Shown here: in pieces, positions 53,735 to 62,755 of the stretch
Layout: the number at the start of each line of letters is the position of its first letter
How positions within the stretch are numbered: the first letter of the stretch is position 1
Assembly: GCA_958295755.1 (NCBI GenBank)
Contig: OY282367.1
Location: forward strand, 868,022-932,021
DNA: 64,000 nt
Reading direction: 5' to 3'
DNA from: an uncultured Acidimicrobiales bacterium
Lineage (GTDB): Bacteria; Actinomycetota; Acidimicrobiia; Acidimicrobiales; Hopanoidiivorantaceae
Position numbers and translations under genes: made by a program
The notes under the pieces: model-generated
Told to the model about the DNA's origin: nothing
Databases searched by the model: none
Seen by the model: only the letters and a program-made list of their open reading frames with translations

Positions 53735-54919
53735 CTACAGCCCCAGCTCAGAGCGCAAAGCGTCTGCCCTGTCGGTCTGCTCCCACGGGAAGATGTCGCG
53801 CCCGAAATGACCGTAAGTAGCGGTGCGGAGATAGATCGGGCTAAGCAGGCCTAAATCTTTGATGATGGCCTTCGGTCGTAAATCAAATATCTGCTCCACA
53901 GCTTTTTTAAGGTGAATCGGGTCAACTTTTTCGGTGCCAAAGGTGTCAATCATCAAAGATACGGGCTGCGCTTTACCGATGGCGTATGCCACTTGCAGCT
54001 CGCACCGCTCAGCAGCCCCCGAAGCCACAATATTTTTGGCTACCCAGCGGGCAGCATAGCTGGCGGAGCGATCCACTTTGGAAGGGTCTTTACCGCTGAA
54101 AGCCCCGCCGCCATGTCGTGACATCCCGCCGTAAGTGTCAACAATTATCTTGCGCCCTGTGAGACCCGCATCGGCAACTGGTCCGCCCATCACGAACTGC
54201 CCCGATGGGTTTACCAGCACATTGTCTTCGCTCACAGAAAATTCCTCACCTAAGACGGGTTTGATGACATATTCAATGAGATCAGGCTTGATTGTGCCGT
54301 TGCGGTCTATGCCTGGGTTGTGCTGGGTAGAAATGAGCAAAGTGTCTATGTCTACTGGGCGAGTTCCTTCGTAGTTTACGCTCACCTGCACTTTCCCATC
54401 GGGGCGCAAATAGGGAATGACTCCAGACTTGCGCACCTCTGCCAGCCGCTCGGCTAGGCGATGTGAGAGACTGATTGGAAGCGGCATCAGACTTTCGGTG
54501 TCTCGGCAAGCAAAGCCGAACATCATGCCTTGGTCGCCCGCACCTTGTTTATCTATGTCGCTTTCAGCCGAACCCTTGCGTTTCTCTAGAGAATCATCTA
54601 CGCCGCGTGCCACTTCAGGTGACTGCTCAGAGATGCAAACCATCACACCGCAAGCGTTGCCGTCATAGCCGAGGTCGCTGCGGTTGTAGCCGATGTTGCA
54701 GATGGTGTCGCGAGCCAACTTCTGAATGTCTACCCATTTGCTGGTGGATATTTCACCGGTGATGATGCATAGCCCTGTGGCGACCATCGTCTCACACGCT
54801 ACTCGGCTCAGCGGGTCTTTTTCTAATAAAGCGTCCAAGACAGCATCAGATATCTGATCGGCTATCTTGTCGGGATGACCTTCAGTGACAGATTCGGAAG
54901 TAAATGTGTATTTCAGCAA
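53735..54919 (-). CDS. metK: S-adenosylmethionine synthetase
   Basis: A 394-residue enzyme making SAM from methionine and ATP. Signatures: [32 protein letters not shown] and [23 protein letters not shown] segment (here RSASY). Full length and no anomaly. It lies 29 bp after coaB and 36 bp before priA. No SAM riboswitch fits in the short gap. Confidence 0.97.
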   Translation of the reverse strand: MLKYTFTSESVTEGHPDKIADQISDAVLDALLEKDPLSRVACETMVATGLCIITGEISTSKWVDIQKLARDTICNIGYNRSDLGYDGNACGVMVCISEQSPEVARGVDDSLEKRKGSAESDIDKQGAGDQGMMFGFACRDTESLMPLPISLSHRLAERLAEVRKSGVIPYLRPDGKVQVSVNYEGTRPVDIDTLLISTQHNPGIDRNGTIKPDLIEYVIKPVLGEEFSVSEDNVLVNPSGQFVMGGPVADAGLTGRKIIVDTYGGMSRHGGGAFSGKDPSKVDRSASYAARWVAKNIVASGAAERCELQVAYAIGKAQPVSLMIDTFGTEKVDPIHLKKAVEQIFDLRPKAIIKDLGLLSPIYLRTATYGHFGRDIFPWEQTDRADALRSELGL

Positions 54920-54948
54920 TGCGGGCCTCTGGTTTGACGGGCTTTTCT

Positions 54949-55659
54949 TTATCGTAGTCTAGCCATGTGAGATTCAACCACATCTAAGAGCACCGACGCA
55001 ACTTCTCGTTTAGAAACTGACGGCACATGAAGCTGGTTTATGGTTTCAGCGGCTGTTTGATCGACTGTTCTTCCGGCTAAGTCAGAGGCAAGCTCAGACC
55101 AACTGAAGATCATCACCTCGTTCGTATCTGAGTCAAAACCCGCACCAGCAGCGATGATGTTATTTGCCACGATGATGTCTGCATTTTTTTCAGCTAGCTT
55201 GCGACATGCGTTTGCCTCTAGGTTGTCGCTTTCAGCAGCAAAACCTACGAGCACTTGTGAAGCTGATTTAGCTTGACCTAGCTCAGCCAGAATGTCGGCC
55301 GTGGGCTCAAGCGTGAGGGTAGGAACACCTTCGCTCTTTTTATACTTGACGGGTCTCACAGAAGACGGGCGGAAGTCAGCCACCGCTGCTGCCATAATCA
55401 CGATGTCAGCCTCGCCAGCACAGCCCACAACGGCTTCTCGCATCTCAGCTGCAGATTCCACAAGAAGTCGGTCTATGCCAGCTGACATTTCACGCACAAC
55501 AGTTGCCACAAGTGTTACATCTGCCCCTCGCTCAAAGGCTTCTTCTGCTATTGCGTAGCCCTGTTTGCCCGAAGATTTGTTGCCGATGAAACGAACAGCG
55601 TCAATAGCTTCGCGTGTGCCCCCTGCTGTGACTAGAGCTTTTTTACCGGCGAGTGTCAC
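54949..55659 (-). CDS. coaB: Phosphopantothenoylcysteine synthetase domain (CoaB), stand-alone
   Basis: A 236-residue DFP-type synthetase that joins cysteine to 4'-phosphopantothenate in CoA synthesis. Signatures: [25 protein letters not shown] (positions 8-32), [21 protein letters not shown] and [21 protein letters not shown]. In most bacteria it is fused behind CoaC as CoaBC. Here it starts with GTG at 55659, 38 bp after the coaC stop, and reads as a separate gene. The gap holds a CAGCAC/AAGCTNCTT-like duplicated stretch. Confidence 0.92.
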   Translation of the reverse strand: MTLAGKKALVTAGGTREAIDAVRFIGNKSSGKQGYAIAEEAFERGADVTLVATVVREMSAGIDRLLVESAAEMREAVVGCAGEADIVIMAAAVADFRPSSVRPVKYKKSEGVPTLTLEPTADILAELGQAKSASQVLVGFAAESDNLEANACRKLAEKNADIIVANNIIAAGAGFDSDTNEVMIFSWSELASDLAGRTVDQTAAETINQLHVPSVSKREVASVLLDVVESHMARLR

Positions 55660-55697
55660 AAAGAATGCCTCACTATCAAGCTACTTCCAGCACCCTG

Positions 55698-56261
55698 TCA
55701 AGCTGCTTCAAGCACGGCGCAAACCTTACTAACGATATCTTCTGGCTCAGCTAGCCTTCCTATGCCAGTATCTTCGCCAGCAAGTCTGCCTTCAGCAGGA
55801 GGGACGATATTTACACCCCGACGAATGAGCGTGGCGATGTTGTCTTGTACGGCTGGGTGCTCCCACATCTCTGTGTGCATCGCAGGGCAGATAACAACAG
55901 GCGCAGCAGTAGCCAACAAGGTAGCAGTGAGCAAGTCATCGCTGATGCCAGCAGCATAAGAGCCAATCACCTTGGCTGTCGCCGGACATACCACAATCAA
56001 ATCTGCCTTTTTCCCCAAGCGGGTGTGGGGTATGGAATAGTCGTCGTTCCAGAGGCTGTGGTGGCAGTGCTCTGAAGCTAGGGCATTCCAGGTGGCTTCG
56101 CCCACAAAACGCAACGAGGCTTCGGTAGTGGCGACTGCCACATGGGCTCCCCCATCTATGAGCCGTCGGCAGACTTCTACAGCCTTATAGGCAGCAATCC
56201 CACCGCTTACCCCTAGCACCACAAAGCGTCCACTGAGCGATGTCATATTAGGCGAGGGCAT
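55698..56261 (-). CDS. coaC: Phosphopantothenoylcysteine decarboxylase domain (CoaC), stand-alone
   Basis: A 187-residue HFCD flavoprotein. N-terminal VLGVSGGIAAYKAVEVCRRL, catalytic His in IPHTRLGKKADLIVVCPATA, and the substrate clamp CPAMHTEMWEHP, where His replaces the usual Asn of PAMN; I recall this form from other actinobacteria. It decarboxylates the product of CoaB. Located directly after rpoZ (1 bp gap between genes), the normal actinobacterial context of coaBC. Confidence 0.93.
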   Translation of the reverse strand: MPSPNMTSLSGRFVVLGVSGGIAAYKAVEVCRRLIDGGAHVAVATTEASLRFVGEATWNALASEHCHHSLWNDDYSIPHTRLGKKADLIVVCPATAKVIGSYAAGISDDLLTATLLATAAPVVICPAMHTEMWEHPAVQDNIATLIRRGVNIVPPAEGRLAGEDTGIGRLAEPEDIVSKVCAVLEAA

Positions 56262-56262
56262 C

Positions 56263-56601
56263 TCAGGAGAAAATGTCTAGCCCTTCAATGTCGGCTTGCA
56301 AATCAAGTATGGTCATCTGTGGAATTTCTTCTTCAGGTGCCTTCACTTCCACTTCATCTTCTACCTCACCAGCGATTATCTTTTCTTTGGCGATTTCAGC
56401 AAAAGCGATAGACAGCGGCTTGTGGGCAATATCAGACACTTGCGGAGGTACGACGCGGCCTGTGCCGTGTCCAAGTCCATTGGCGTAGTCGTTGAGCTGG
56501 CGCGCCCTCTTAGCCGCCAAGCTAACGAGCGTAAATTTTGAGCCAGTCTTATCTAGCAGTTCTTCTAACTGATGTGTAGAGATATTGCTTTGTTCAGCCA
56601 T
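56263..56601 (-). CDS. rpoZ: RNA polymerase omega subunit
   Basis: A 112-residue omega subunit. I start at the ATG at 56601 (MAEQSNISTHQLEELLDKTGSK); a longer frame to 56670 adds 23 residues without family likeness. The omega core is SKFTLVSLAAKRARQLNDYANGLG...KPLSIAFAEIAKEKI. An acidic C-terminal tail (EVEDEVEVKAPEEEIPQ) follows. Neighbours gmk and coaC are the standard actinobacterial order. Confidence 0.93.
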   Translation of the reverse strand: MAEQSNISTHQLEELLDKTGSKFTLVSLAAKRARQLNDYANGLGHGTGRVVPPQVSDIAHKPLSIAFAEIAKEKIIAGEVEDEVEVKAPEEEIPQMTILDLQADIEGLDIFS

Positions 56602-56712
56602 GTTTAGATATTCTTTCTGGATTCGGAATCTCTGATTTCTGGATCTCTGATTTGGGCAGTCGCATTTCAAGAGCTATTTAAGGCTACTAGACAGATTAGG
56701 TTTTGCGACAGA

Positions 56713-57276
56713 TTAGGTTTTGCGATGCTCTTCTATAATCTTGGTGATGTCTTTAACCGTTTTGACTAAATCGTCATTGACCACAACTTGTTTGCGCAGG
56801 GCTGTGCTTCGGAGGCGTTCTTGCTTGCTCTTTTTTAAGCGGCGGCGAATGTTGCTGGCAGAGTCTCCCCTGCGGCGCAGGCGTCTCTTTTGATCGTGCT
56901 GAGATGGTGTATCTACAAAGATGAGTAAAGCTTCAGGGTGAAGTTTTTTCACTTGCTCTGCTCCGTCCAAAGTGATTTCCAAGAGAATATCTTCGCCTTG
57001 AGGGGCTTCTGGTATTGGAGTGCCGTAGAAGTTGCCGAGAAATTCATCACACTCTAAAAATCTGCCCGCTTCGCGATGGGCTATGAATTCGTCACGATCA
57101 ACGAACTTATAGCTATCTGGCGATTCTTGTGGGCGGCGTGGACGGGTTGTCCAAGAGCGACTCAGCCAAAGGTTCGGGCAATGCTTTATGAGTTCAGTGG
57201 CGATAGTGCTCTTGCCTACCCCACTAGGGCCGAACAGCACGATTATGTCACTCGATTGTTCAGACGACACAGCCAT
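56713..57276 (-). CDS. gmk: Guanylate kinase
   Basis: A 187-residue nucleotide kinase. P-loop FGPSGVGKSTIATEL, GMP-binding SRSWTTRPRRPQESPDSYKFV, and lid RLRRRGDSASNIRRRL. The middle GTPIPEAPQGEDILLEITLDGAEQVK is also typical. It overlaps the 3' end of mihF by 17 bp, as in other actinobacteria. Confidence 0.95.
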   Translation of the reverse strand: MAVSSEQSSDIIVLFGPSGVGKSTIATELIKHCPNLWLSRSWTTRPRRPQESPDSYKFVDRDEFIAHREAGRFLECDEFLGNFYGTPIPEAPQGEDILLEITLDGAEQVKKLHPEALLIFVDTPSQHDQKRRLRRRGDSASNIRRRLKKSKQERLRSTALRKQVVVNDDLVKTVKDITKIIEEHRKT

Positions 57277-57652
57277 AAGACACCAATCTCATAAGTAGCT
57301 CACTTTGTTGTTCGACCGTCACTTCACCTAGTTTCACCGAATCCGCCAAGCCAAGATCTTCCAGTAGCCTCCGCCCCCTCACTTTCCCTAGATTTGGCAC
57401 GCAATCCATTAGCGACAACAACTTAGTGTCGGCTACCGCCTCATCAGATTTAGACATCTCCCAAACCTCCCCCAGCATTACCGCCCCTTCACTGATTTTT
57501 AGTTTCAACTCTTCACGCCTGCCTCGCAGCTGAGCGACACCCTCAAAAAGAGCTTCATATCCTGGCGAGCTATATCCAGACAGGCCATTGCCCGGCAAGT
57601 AATCATCAGAAGCCAAGTAATCATCAGATGAGAGGTCAGCTACATCCTGCAT
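57260..57652 (-). CDS. mihF: Actinobacterial integration host factor (mIHF)
   Basis: A 130-residue nucleoid protein of the mIHF family, unrelated to HU/IHF. The core LKLKISEGAVMLGEVWEMSKSDE and VPNLGKVRGRRLLEDLGLAD (helix-two-turn-helix) is clear. The N-terminus (1-35) is an acidic Tyr/Ser/Asp extension with a SSDDYLASDDYL duplication, absent from typical 100-residue homologues. mihF-gmk-rpoZ is a classic actinobacterial gene order. Confidence 0.9.
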   Translation of the reverse strand: MQDVADLSSDDYLASDDYLPGNGLSGYSSPGYEALFEGVAQLRGRREELKLKISEGAVMLGEVWEMSKSDEAVADTKLLSLMDCVPNLGKVRGRRLLEDLGLADSVKLGEVTVEQQSELLMRLVSYGCVV

Positions 57653-57709
57653 GCAAAAAGTATAGAGTGCTTGGCCAAAATCTCCTAAGATTTGAAAAAA
57701 GGAGACTTT

Positions 57710-59401
57710 ATGAAACCCGACATCGAAATCGCACGGGCAGCCGAGATGCTACCCCTCACCGATATAGCCACCAAAGCCAACATCCCTCAAGAGTGTCTTG
57801 AAACATACGGCACCGGGATCGCCAAGGTATCGCTAGACGCTATAGAAAAAATGGCAGACCGCCCCAAAGCCAAATACATACTCGTCTCAGCCGTTACACC
57901 GACTCCCTTCGGAGAAGGCAAAACCACAACCACCGTAGGCTTAGGGCAAGGTTTTGCTCATCGCAACCGCATGGCTATGATTTCGCTGCGCCAACCCTCA
58001 ATGGGGCCGACTTTCGGCATCAAGGGAGGTGCCGCAGGTGGCGGTTTCAGCCAAGTAGTGCCGATGGAGCTACTAAATCTGCATCTAACAGGCGACATGC
58101 ACGCCGTAACCGCCGCCCACAATATGTGTGCAGCTATTTTGGATGCTCATATTTTTCACGGCAACAAGCTAGATATAGACCTTCACAACATCACCTGGCG
58201 GCGAGTGCTAGACATCAACGACCGAGCTTTACGCAATATCGTGGTAGGTCTCGGAACCCGCTTAGACGGAGTGCCCCGACAGACTGGCTTTGATATCACC
58301 GCTGCCTCTGAACTAATGGCACTTTTAGCACTAAGCGTCTCGACTGATGATATGCGCGCCCGTCTGGGGCGTGTCGTGGTGGGCTATACCCGAGAGGGCG
58401 AACCTGTAACAGCTGAACAGCTACGAGCGGCAGGCTCTGCTGCAGTTATATTGCGAGATGCCATCAAGCCCAACTTGATGCAAACTTTAGAAGGCACACC
58501 AGCATTGGTGCACACAGGACCTTTCGGCAACATAGCCACAGGTAACTCATCTGTAGTCGGCGATCTCATCGGAATTCACAGCGGCGACTATCTCATTACT
58601 GAAGCAGGTTTCGGAGCCGATATGGGTGCCGAGCGGTTTTTCAACATCAAATGTCGCGTTTCGGGGTTGCAGCCAGACGCAGCTGTGTTGGTAACCACTG
58701 TGCGAGCCACCAAGAGCCAGTCGGGTAAGCATCGCATCGTTGCAGGGCGTCCACTGCCCGAAGAGATGCTGATTGAGAACCCCGATGAGGTACACGAGGG
58801 CTCAGCCAACTTACGCAAGCAGATTGCTAACATCGCCGTTCACGGCGTAAGCCCGGTTGTGGCAATCAACGCCTTCCCCACCGATCATCCCAGCGAACAC
58901 CAGGCCATAGCTGAGATTTGCGAAGAAGAAGGTGTGCGCTGCGCTGTGAGCACCCACTTCATGGACGGAGGTGCCGGGGCAGCAGGTTTGGCTGAAGTGG
59001 TTGAAGAAGCAGCAAACGAACCGAGCAATTTTGCTTTGCTGTATCGCGACGATGCTTCTTTGGAAGACAAGATAGCTGCGGTCGCCACCAAGGTTTACGG
59101 AGCGCAAGATGTGTCGTACACAGCACAGGCAAAGCGGCAGCTCGGCACCTATGAGGCTGCAGGGTTCGGGAACTTGCCAGTATGTATCGCCAAGACGCAT
59201 CTTTCGCTGTCTTCTGACCCTGCGCTACGGGGTGCGCCTACTGGCTGGACGCTACCCGTGCGAGAAGTGCGAGCTTCAGTTGGGGCGGGGTTTTTGTATC
59301 CGATATGTGGCGATATGCGCACTATGCCGGGTTTGGGTAGCGCGCCTGCCGCCTTTGATATTGACTTTGACGAAAACGGAGAGATCGTAGGGCTGTTCTA
59401 G
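57710..59401 (+). CDS. fhs: Formate-tetrahydrofolate ligase
   Basis: A 563-residue enzyme making 10-formyl-THF from formate, ATP and THF. ATP loop VTPTPFGEGKTTTTVGLGQG with Lys72; RQPSMGPTFGIKGGAAGGG; LTGDMHAVTAAHN; and AVLVTTVRATKSQSG. The ATG at 57710 is chosen: AAAAAAGGAG lies 8 bp upstream; a TTG at 57692 would add six residues. It is divergent from mihF across about 57 bp. The product feeds purine synthesis and Fmt. Confidence 0.96.
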   Translation: MKPDIEIARAAEMLPLTDIATKANIPQECLETYGTGIAKVSLDAIEKMADRPKAKYILVSAVTPTPFGEGKTTTTVGLGQGFAHRNRMAMISLRQPSMGPTFGIKGGAAGGGFSQVVPMELLNLHLTGDMHAVTAAHNMCAAILDAHIFHGNKLDIDLHNITWRRVLDINDRALRNIVVGLGTRLDGVPRQTGFDITAASELMALLALSVSTDDMRARLGRVVVGYTREGEPVTAEQLRAAGSAAVILRDAIKPNLMQTLEGTPALVHTGPFGNIATGNSSVVGDLIGIHSGDYLITEAGFGADMGAERFFNIKCRVSGLQPDAAVLVTTVRATKSQSGKHRIVAGRPLPEEMLIENPDEVHEGSANLRKQIANIAVHGVSPVVAINAFPTDHPSEHQAIAEICEEEGVRCAVSTHFMDGGAGAAGLAEVVEEAANEPSNFALLYRDDASLEDKIAAVATKVYGAQDVSYTAQAKRQLGTYEAAGFGNLPVCIAKTHLSLSSDPALRGAPTGWTLPVREVRASVGAGFLYPICGDMRTMPGLGSAPAAFDIDFDENGEIVGLF

Positions 59402-59435
59402 CTGCTATGCCAGCACCTTCTATCCGCAGCCCTCT

Positions 59436-60377
59436 TTATGGGTCGGCTGGTTCGCATTCGTCTTTGGCTGATGAGCAGACGAGTAAATCGTCGTGGGCAA
59501 CATTGACTATCTCACAGACCTCTCGGCCCGGATCGGCTCGTACTTCCCAGTATTCGTCTTCCCATGTGTATTTTGCTAATTCATCTTTATCTGTGATACT
59601 AGTGATACCTATAGCTAGCACGTTGCCAGGATCCGGACCAGCAGATTGCCAATTAGGTTTCACAGCGCGGGGGTATCCCAGATCTGAATCAGCAGTCCCC
59701 GGGTGAGCTCCAACTCCATTACCATGCCAACGAAAACTTATTGTCCCGGGCCCTTCATAATTTTCTCTTTCCCACCTCCCCCAATTACCTCTACCTGTAC
59801 TATGATCTCTACTACTTCCTCTAACATAGGCAACCCCTAATCTGTATTGGTTCTTAGCTGGTGGTCTGTTGTCATCGTAGTAATCCAACTTAGATGGGGC
59901 CGGCCAATGCTCCTTCCCAGTGTTACGCACATTAAGTGGCGTCGGGTAAAAATGATTGCCGTTGGCATTCTTATAACCTGTTACATCCCAGTAGCAGGGT
60001 GCTAGGCAACCTATGTTGCTTGAGGCGACACCGCCGTAGGCTTCTGGCCCGCCGTGGCCTGCGGCTTCAAGGGTAGCCACATGAATTTCCCAAGTCTCGC
60101 ACTTACTCTCTATGCCAATATTGCCAGCTTCTTCAAAGTCGTCGCTAGAGCTGCGGTTGATAGCAACCAGCACCAATGCTGCCCCAACAGCCACCAGCAC
60201 CAACACAGCTGTTACGATAAGCGTCTGAAGCGTAAAGCCTCTCTCGGTGTGGCTCGATTCAGGGCGTAGTCGGGGGGGGGTGCCCTTAGAGCTATGCTCG
60301 CCCCGGGCTAGCCATTTCTTGCTGCTAGCGATACCAAGCTTTGCGGCAGACGATTTTTCAAATTTGGTCAGTGACAT
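59436..60377 (-). CDS. Prepilin-like exported protein, paralogue 1 (phase-variable candidate)
   Basis: A 313-residue protein of unknown function, one of three tandem paralogues. Residues 1-46 are basic and hydrophilic; ERGFTLQTLIVTAVLVLVAV (45-64) begins a class III-like signal: Gly47-Phe48 followed by a 27-residue hydrophobic helix, but Glu at +5 is missing (Thr52). Then a conserved stalk NRSSSDDFEEAGNIGI, an extracytoplasmic domain with six positionally conserved Cys (SKCETWE, GCLAPCYW, REVCEIVN, LLVCSSAKDEC), and a variable centre. The start has an excellent AGGAGG ribosome site. The tract C9 (coding strand) encodes Thr33-Arg36. No pilus or secretion gene lies nearby. Confidence 0.82.
   Translation of the reverse strand: MSLTKFEKSSAAKLGIASSKKWLARGEHSSKGTPPRLRPESSHTERGFTLQTLIVTAVLVLVAVGAALVLVAINRSSSDDFEEAGNIGIESKCETWEIHVATLEAAGHGGPEAYGGVASSNIGCLAPCYWDVTGYKNANGNHFYPTPLNVRNTGKEHWPAPSKLDYYDDNRPPAKNQYRLGVAYVRGSSRDHSTGRGNWGRWERENYEGPGTISFRWHGNGVGAHPGTADSDLGYPRAVKPNWQSAGPDPGNVLAIGITSITDKDELAKYTWEDEYWEVRADPGREVCEIVNVAHDDLLVCSSAKDECEPADP
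60272..60280 (-). repeat. Nine-base homopolymer tract in prepilin-like gene 1
   Basis: G9 on the plus strand (C9 in the coding strand), about 100 bp into the gene and before the membrane segment. The frame is open with nine. Worked by hand, eight Cs lead to TAA after about 20 more codons and ten Cs lead to TGA within a few codons. Such tracts slip during replication and are classical phase-variation switches. Confidence 0.8.
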
Positions 60378-60453
60378 GTTAACCTCCTAGTGACTTGACG
60401 ATATACAAATATGTTATGACAATTATTATAATATAGCAAGTTTTATTTGAGAA
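60378..60453. promoter_or_regulatory. Divergent AT-rich promoter region of prepilin gene 1 and the SDR gene
   Basis: Very AT-rich 76 bp between divergent genes. Plus strand: TATAAT at 60427-60432, suitable as the SDR -10. Minus strand: TTGCTA-N17-TAACAT precedes the prepilin gene. A related but diverged region precedes the third prepilin copy (63694-63780). Confidence 0.4.
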
Positions 60454-61404
60454 GTGCTTTTACGCCAATATCTGCCCTGTGATATGGTGAAATCTATGGA
60501 AACCAAAAAACCTGAACCTGCCAAACCTCAAGGTCTTTCAGAGCCTCCCGAAATCGGCGCATCAGCTCTGCCTGCTGGCACCTACAACGGCCAAGTTGTT
60601 CTAGTTACTGGTGGCGGCAGTGGCCTTGGTAAAGCCATCGCTACTGAATTTGCCCGCCTGGGGGCGAAAGTAGCCGTAGCTAGCCGCAAGCAAGAACATC
60701 TGGATGCAGGGCTTGCTGCTTTGGAAGAAGCAGGCTGTGAAGCTTCCCATGTGGTGGCTTGTGACATCCGCGATGCCGACCAAATCACAGCCGCCTTCAA
60801 TGAGATAGCAGAACATCTGGGCGAAGTTGATGTGCTCATCAACAACGCTGCGGCTAACTTCCCCGTTCCAGCCGAAGAGATGTCGCCGAATGCTTGGCGC
60901 ACTGTAGTAGACATCACCCTCAACGGCACTTTTCTCTGCGCCCGTGAGTTCGCTCGCCGCCACATTGCCGCAGGCACACCAGGTGCCATCGTCAACATCG
61001 GTGCCTCTTATGCTTGGACGGGCGGCCCCGGTTTCGCCCATTCTGCCGCAGCCAAAGCGGGAGTGAAGAATATGACAGAAACTCTGGCGGTGGAATGGAG
61101 CCCTTATGGAATCTCAGTTAACGGGCTAGTCCCGGGGCTGTTCCCGCACGAAGATATGACTGCTGACATCCGCTCTAGTTTGGATCGCACCAACGAGAAA
61201 GACCCTTGCCAGCCCGCTCTGAGAGTCGGGCGGCTACGCGAACTAGGCTGGGCAGCTACCTTTTTAGCCTCGCCTTATGCCCGCTTTATTTCTGGACATA
61301 CCTTGGTGGTAGACGGAGCTAACTGGCAACGCCGCAACCTCACGATGCCCGCAGTTGTTACAGTGCGCGAACAGATGGGCCGCGGGCCGTTTCTAGCCGA
61401 ATAA
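60454..61404 (+). CDS. Short-chain dehydrogenase/reductase, 2,4-dienoyl-CoA reductase-like
   Basis: Rossmann motif VVLVTGGGSGLGKAIATEFA (residues 49-68), NNAAAN, and the active-site region IGASYAWTGGPGFAHSAAAKAG. The classical YxxxK is SAAAK; the Tyr sits earlier (SYAWTG), as in 2,4-dienoyl-CoA reductases, and NGLVPGLFPHEDMT also fits. Probable role: NADPH-dependent reduction in fatty acid oxidation. Start is uncertain: GTG 60454, ATG 60484 or ATG 60496 (METKKPEPAKP, with GGTGA before it). Its 5' end is duplicated at 63781-63903. Confidence 0.88.
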   Translation: MLLRQYLPCDMVKSMETKKPEPAKPQGLSEPPEIGASALPAGTYNGQVVLVTGGGSGLGKAIATEFARLGAKVAVASRKQEHLDAGLAALEEAGCEASHVVACDIRDADQITAAFNEIAEHLGEVDVLINNAAANFPVPAEEMSPNAWRTVVDITLNGTFLCAREFARRHIAAGTPGAIVNIGASYAWTGGPGFAHSAAAKAGVKNMTETLAVEWSPYGISVNGLVPGLFPHEDMTADIRSSLDRTNEKDPCQPALRVGRLRELGWAATFLASPYARFISGHTLVVDGANWQRRNLTMPAVVTVREQMGRGPFLAE

Positions 61405-61484
61405 AAGATCTAGGTATCGCCAAAAGGCAGGCCACGATTTTCTGGATTTACGAAGTATCACTTTTCCTCTTCGGACTTCGCGCC

Positions 61485-61560
61485 GCTAGCGACACCGGCT
61501 AGAATAGGGTGGGGATGTGAATGCTAAGTAGTGTATTCGCATTCGTCTTTGGCTGAGGAG
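61485..61560. repeat. Downstream flank shared with prepilin gene 3 (copy A)
   Basis: The stretch from CGCTAGCGACACCGGCT through the stop codon of prepilin gene 2 is nearly identical to 62676-62755 after gene 3. The shared part includes non-coding sequence, so it reflects a DNA-level duplication and not only protein constraint. Confidence 0.7.
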
Positions 61561-62501
61561 CAGACGAGCAAATCGTCATTGGCAACATTTACTATTTCGC
61601 AGACTTCTCGACCTGGATCAGCGCGCACTTCCCATGATTCGTCTTCCCATGAGTATCTTTTCTGCTCGTCGGCATCTGGTCGGGTTGTGTAACCTGTGGC
61701 GACTACATTGCCGGGATCTGGACCATAAGAGAACCAGTTAGGTTTCACAACGGTGGGTATCGAATTCGTTATGTCCGACTGAGTCAAAGGTGTCCCAGGT
61801 TTCAAAATTTCAAAGGTTTTCCGTCTAATAACCCACTCTCCTTCTTTCGGGGGATCTGAAAGTCCATTACGCCCTGGCGCATGATCCTTATCAGTTCCTC
61901 TCTTGTAAACAACTCCTAACCGCACTTGGTCAGCGATTGGGGCTCTGTTGTCATCGTAATAAAGCAACTTAGATGTAAATGGCCAACGATCATTTCCCAT
62001 TGCGTCAGACGGCGTCTTCACATTTCGCACAAAATACGGCCCCGGAAAAAACTGCTCAGTATAAAAATGCCCTGATGGGGTTTGGACACGATCACGAGGT
62101 AACTCCCAGTAGCAGGGTGCTAGGCAGCCTATGTTGCTTGAGAAAACACCGCCGTAGCCTTCTGGCCCGCCGTGACCTGCGGCTTCAAGCGTCGCCAAGT
62201 GAATTTCCCAAGTCTGGCACTTACCTTCTATGCCAATATTGCCAGCCTCTTCAAAATCATCACTTGAGCTACGGTTGATAGCAACCAGCACCACTGCTGC
62301 TCCAACGGCCACCAGCACCAGCACAGCTGTTACGATAAGCGTCTGAAGGGTAATACCTCTCTCGGTTTGCTTTAATCTAGCACCCCCCCCCGCAGTAACG
62401 CGTGAACTTACCTCGCCTGCCTCACTACTACTTGCGCCTATCAACACAGATGACAATCTTGACCCAGATACCACCAATCTTCCAAACTTACGAAATACCA
62501 T
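61524..62501 (-). CDS. Prepilin-like exported protein, paralogue 2 (phase-variable candidate)
   Basis: A 325-residue paralogue of 59436-60377. I use the ATG at 62501 with AGGAG 7 bp before it; an ATG at 62582 in the same frame would add 27 residues without support. The first 48 residues differ from the other copies (Ser/Gly/Val-rich), then TERGITLQTLIVTAVLV onward matches closely, including stalk, Cys pattern and a C-terminal WEVRADPGREVCEIVN. The tract is G9 in the coding strand, encoding Ala37-Gly40, at the same place as C9 in the others but of opposite base. Function unknown. Confidence 0.8.
   Translation of the reverse strand: MVFRKFGRLVVSGSRLSSVLIGASSSEAGEVSSRVTAGGGARLKQTERGITLQTLIVTAVLVLVAVGAAVVLVAINRSSSDDFEEAGNIGIEGKCQTWEIHLATLEAAGHGGPEGYGGVFSSNIGCLAPCYWELPRDRVQTPSGHFYTEQFFPGPYFVRNVKTPSDAMGNDRWPFTSKLLYYDDNRAPIADQVRLGVVYKRGTDKDHAPGRNGLSDPPKEGEWVIRRKTFEILKPGTPLTQSDITNSIPTVVKPNWFSYGPDPGNVVATGYTTRPDADEQKRYSWEDESWEVRADPGREVCEIVNVANDDLLVCSSAKDECEYTT
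62383..62391 (-). repeat. Nine-base homopolymer tract in prepilin-like gene 2
   Basis: C9 on the plus strand (G9 in the coding strand), within codons 37-41, just before the hydrophobic segment. The base is the complement of that in copies 1 and 3, so this tract arose independently or by inversion, which argues for selection. Confidence 0.8.
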
Positions 62502-62675
62502 AACAGAACTCCTCTTTGTCTTGTGGCTGCAGCCTTCTAGCTGTAGCCCTCTAACAAAGCATATTACAACATTATCATACAATATAGCACTGGTGGCATT
62601 CCTGGGAGTATTGGGTTAGCTAACCCGCAAGCTACTAGACAGCTATGACCTCAAGCTAAACAGCTTCGGACCTCG

Positions 62676-62755
62676 CGTCGCTAGCGACACCGGCTAAAAT
62701 AGGGCGGGGATGTGAATGCTAAGTAGTGTATTCGCATTTTTCTTTTGCTGATGAG
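62676..62755. repeat. Downstream flank shared with prepilin gene 2 (copy B)
   Basis: Second copy of the flank at 61485-61560; it differs at only a few positions and includes the gene 3 stop codon. The gap 62502-62718 upstream of gene 2 holds only this flank and AT-rich sequence; no gene seen. Confidence 0.7.

Noticed and set aside
54920..54948. SAM riboswitch before metK
   Set aside because: The gap to coaB is only 29 bp, too short for any SAM riboswitch class.
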